Below, in pieces: positions 5,895 through 7,079 of a DNA stretch of 7,079 nt. Position 1 is the first letter of the stretch, and each line of letters opens with the position of its first letter. This DNA comes from Nonomuraea sp. (lineage in GTDB: Bacteria > Actinomycetota > Actinomycetes > Streptosporangiales > Streptosporangiaceae), in the NCBI GenBank assembly GCA_013362835.1, contig JABFVJ010000444.1, forward strand, positions 1 to 7,079. Reading direction: 5' to 3'. Under the pieces are notes generated by a model, which saw only the letters and a list, made by a program, of their open reading frames with translations, was not told the DNA's origin and ran no database searches. The translations under genes were made by a program, and so were the position numbers.

Positions 5895-5901
5895 AGAGGA
5901 G
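5895..5901 (+). promoter_or_regulatory. Ribosome binding site of the sugar-binding lipoprotein
   Basis: AGAGGAG lies six bases before the ATG at 5908. It is the clearest ribosome binding site outside the coupled genes and it fixes this start. It contrasts with the operon-leading Gfo/Idh and MDR2 genes, which lack one. Confidence 0.75.
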
Positions 5902-5907
5902 CGTGCC

Positions 5908-7079
5908 ATGCCGAAGAAGGTTACCGCCGTCCTCTCCGTCGTACTGCTGGCCACGGCGACCCTCACGGCGTGCGGCGACGACGGCGGGCAGCAGTCGGGC
6001 GCGAACCAGATCACGGTCTGGACCGAGGAGAACCTCGCCGACCGGATGGCCGTGCAGAACCAGATCATCGCGGAGTTCACCAAGAAGACCGGGATCAAGG
6101 TGAAGCTGGTCGGCGTCGCCGAGGACCAGTTCAGCCAGACCATGACGGCCGCCGCCGCGGCGGACGACCTGCCCGACGTGATCGGCGCGCTGCCGCTCGC
6201 CTCCATCCGCGAGCTGGAGGCCAACGACCTGCTCGACACCGAGACCCCCGGGAAGATCGTGGACCGGCTCGGCCGGGACACCTTCTCGGCGCGCGCGCTG
6301 GAGCTGGACAGCTCCGGCGGCAAGCTGCTGGCCGTGCCGAGCGACGGGTGGGCGCAGCTCCTGCTCTACCGCAAGGACCTGTTCGACAAGGCCGGGCTCG
6401 CGCCGCCGGACACGTACGAGGCGCTGGAGGCGGCGGCGGCGAAGCTGAACACGGGTGGGGTGGCGGGCATCACGCTGGCCATCGCGCCGAAGGACTCGTT
6501 CACGGCGCAGAGTTTCGAGCATGTGGCGCTGGCGGACGGGTGCCAGCTGGTCGACAATTCCGGAAATGTCACGCTAGACAGCCCACAATGTGCGAAAGCT
6601 TTCGAGTTCTACGCGAAGCTGGCCAAGGACTACTCGGTCAAGGGCAAGCAGGACGTCGACTCCACCAGGGCCACGTACTTCTCCGGGAAGGCGGCCATGA
6701 TGATCTGGTCGTCGTTCATCCTCGACGAGCTGGCGGGGCTGCGTAAGGACGCGCTGCCGAGCTGCGCCGAGTGCCGGGACGACCCCGAGTGGCTGGCGAA
6801 GAACACCGGCGTGGTCACGGCGCTGAAGGGCCCCGACGGCAGCGCGCCCGCCCAGTACGGCGAGATCGTCTCCTGGGCGGTCGTCCGCGACGCGGCCAAG
6901 GACCCGGCGGCCACGTTCGTCGCGTACATGATGAACGAGGGCTACGAGCGCTGGATCGGGATGGCGCCCGAGGGCAAGTTCCCGACGCGCAAGGGCTTCG
7001 AGGACAAGTGGAACAAGCTGCCCGCCGGGGTGGACACCAAGAAGCCGCTGTCGGAGATCTACCCGGCCGACGTGCTCGA
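5908..7079 (+). CDS. Sugar ABC transporter substrate-binding lipoprotein (family 1), C-terminus cut by right edge
   Basis: The 390 complete codons present encode an extracellular solute-binding protein family 1 component of a carbohydrate ABC transporter; members run to about 420-450 residues, so only the tail is missing. The N-terminus is a lipoprotein signal: MPKK, a hydrophobic stretch, then lipobox LTAC (19-22) with Cys22 as the lipid anchor, so it should sit on the outer face of the membrane. The mature part opens with ITVWTEEN (35-42) and has LPDVIG (88-93), LLLYRKDLFDKAGL (151-164) and YFSGKAAMMIWSS (257-269), all typical of the family. Cys212/Cys228 and a Cys-x-x-Cys (286-289) could form disulfides. 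It is divergent from the MDR2 operon and probably delivers that operon's substrate; permeases would be expected downstream. Codons around 6553-6605 are unusually AT-rich for the gene. Ligand identity is not readable. Confidence 0.9.
   Translation, partial: MPKKVTAVLSVVLLATATLTACGDDGGQQSGANQITVWTEENLADRMAVQNQIIAEFTKKTGIKVKLVGVAEDQFSQTMTAAAAADDLPDVIGALPLASIRELEANDLLDTETPGKIVDRLGRDTFSARALELDSSGGKLLAVPSDGWAQLLLYRKDLFDKAGLAPPDTYEALEAAAAKLNTGGVAGITLAIAPKDSFTAQSFEHVALADGCQLVDNSGNVTLDSPQCAKAFEFYAKLAKDYSVKGKQDVDSTRATYFSGKAAMMIWSSFILDELAGLRKDALPSCAECRDDPEWLAKNTGVVTALKGPDGSAPAQYGEIVSWAVVRDAAKDPAATFVAYMMNEGYERWIGMAPEGKFPTRKGFEDKWNKLPAGVDTKKPLSEIYPADVL

Larger units (their letters stand above)
5460..5907. 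promoter_or_regulatory. 448-bp divergent control region between the MDR2 operon and the sugar-binding lipoprotein
   Basis: No convincing gene lies here; short frames have poor starts and no recognisable product. GC content is visibly lower near 5470-5560. Structures seen are a perfect 10-bp palindrome TTTGATCAAA (5477-5486), facing TTGTTTG-type motifs (5479-5490 minus and 5507-5518 plus), AAGTC-TAC-GACTT (5544-5556), the 13-bp dyad GAAACC-A-GGTTTC (5576-5588), CACCGGTG (5729-5736) and GAAACTTTC (5749-5757). The left end should hold the promoter of the minus-strand operon. The promoter for the plus-strand lipoprotein could be TTTCGC (5754-5759) with TTTTAC (5776-5781) at 16-base spacing, giving a 5' leader of more than 100 bases, but both boxes are weak. 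Confidence 0.5.

Noticed and set aside
5667..6746. 359-codon plus-strand frame overlapping the lipoprotein gene
   Set aside because: Inside the lipoprotein gene it is an Arg/Gly-rich out-of-frame shadow; the real frame has the signal peptide, lipobox and ribosome binding site.
1..7079. CRISPR arrays, tRNA or rRNA genes, insertion sequences, transposases and attachment sites
   Set aside because: I saw no regularly spaced repeats, RNA gene hallmarks, terminal inverted repeats or mobile-element proteins on either strand.

Overview
The window is GC-rich throughout, with codons ending almost always in G or C, GTG starts, tightly overlapping genes and a lipoprotein sugar-binding protein. This points to a high-GC actinomycete; a Streptosporangiales-type organism such as Nonomuraea is my guess, but nothing in the window proves a genus.

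Layout from left to right. (1) 1-306, minus strand: the N-terminal 102 codons of a family 2 glycosyltransferase resembling glucosyl-3-phosphoglycerate synthase (GpgS), cut by the window edge. (2) 307-405: a divergent intergenic region carrying an operator-like motif. (3) 406-2458, plus strand: a two-gene operon encoding a Gfo/Idh/MocA sugar dehydrogenase and a medium-chain dehydrogenase (MDR) without the usual zinc ligands. (4) 5459-2327, minus strand: a three-gene operon encoding a second MDR of the same type, a D-tagatose 3-epimerase-like TIM barrel and a GH63-type glycoside hydrolase related to glucosyl/mannosylglycerate hydrolases. Its genes are joined by 4-base GTGA and ATGA overlaps. The two operons converge, and their last genes overlap by 132 bp in opposite orientation. 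(5) 5460-5907: a 448-bp divergent control region with several dyads and no convincing gene. (6) 5908 to the right edge, plus strand: a family 1 sugar ABC transporter substrate-binding lipoprotein, cut by the window edge; permease genes would be expected beyond it.

Together the catabolic genes look like a dedicated uptake and breakdown unit for a small glycoside. The lipoprotein would capture it, the GH63 enzyme could hydrolyse it, and the Gfo/Idh enzyme, two MDRs and epimerase-like barrel suggest an added oxidation and keto-sugar step. The GpgS-like gene next door makes glucosylglycerate, or a related sugar-acid glycoside, a reasonable candidate substrate. A near-identical 12-base motif (TTTGTTTGWTCA) lies in front of both operons and suggests co-regulation by one regulator not encoded here. 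The substrate and the order of steps are inference.
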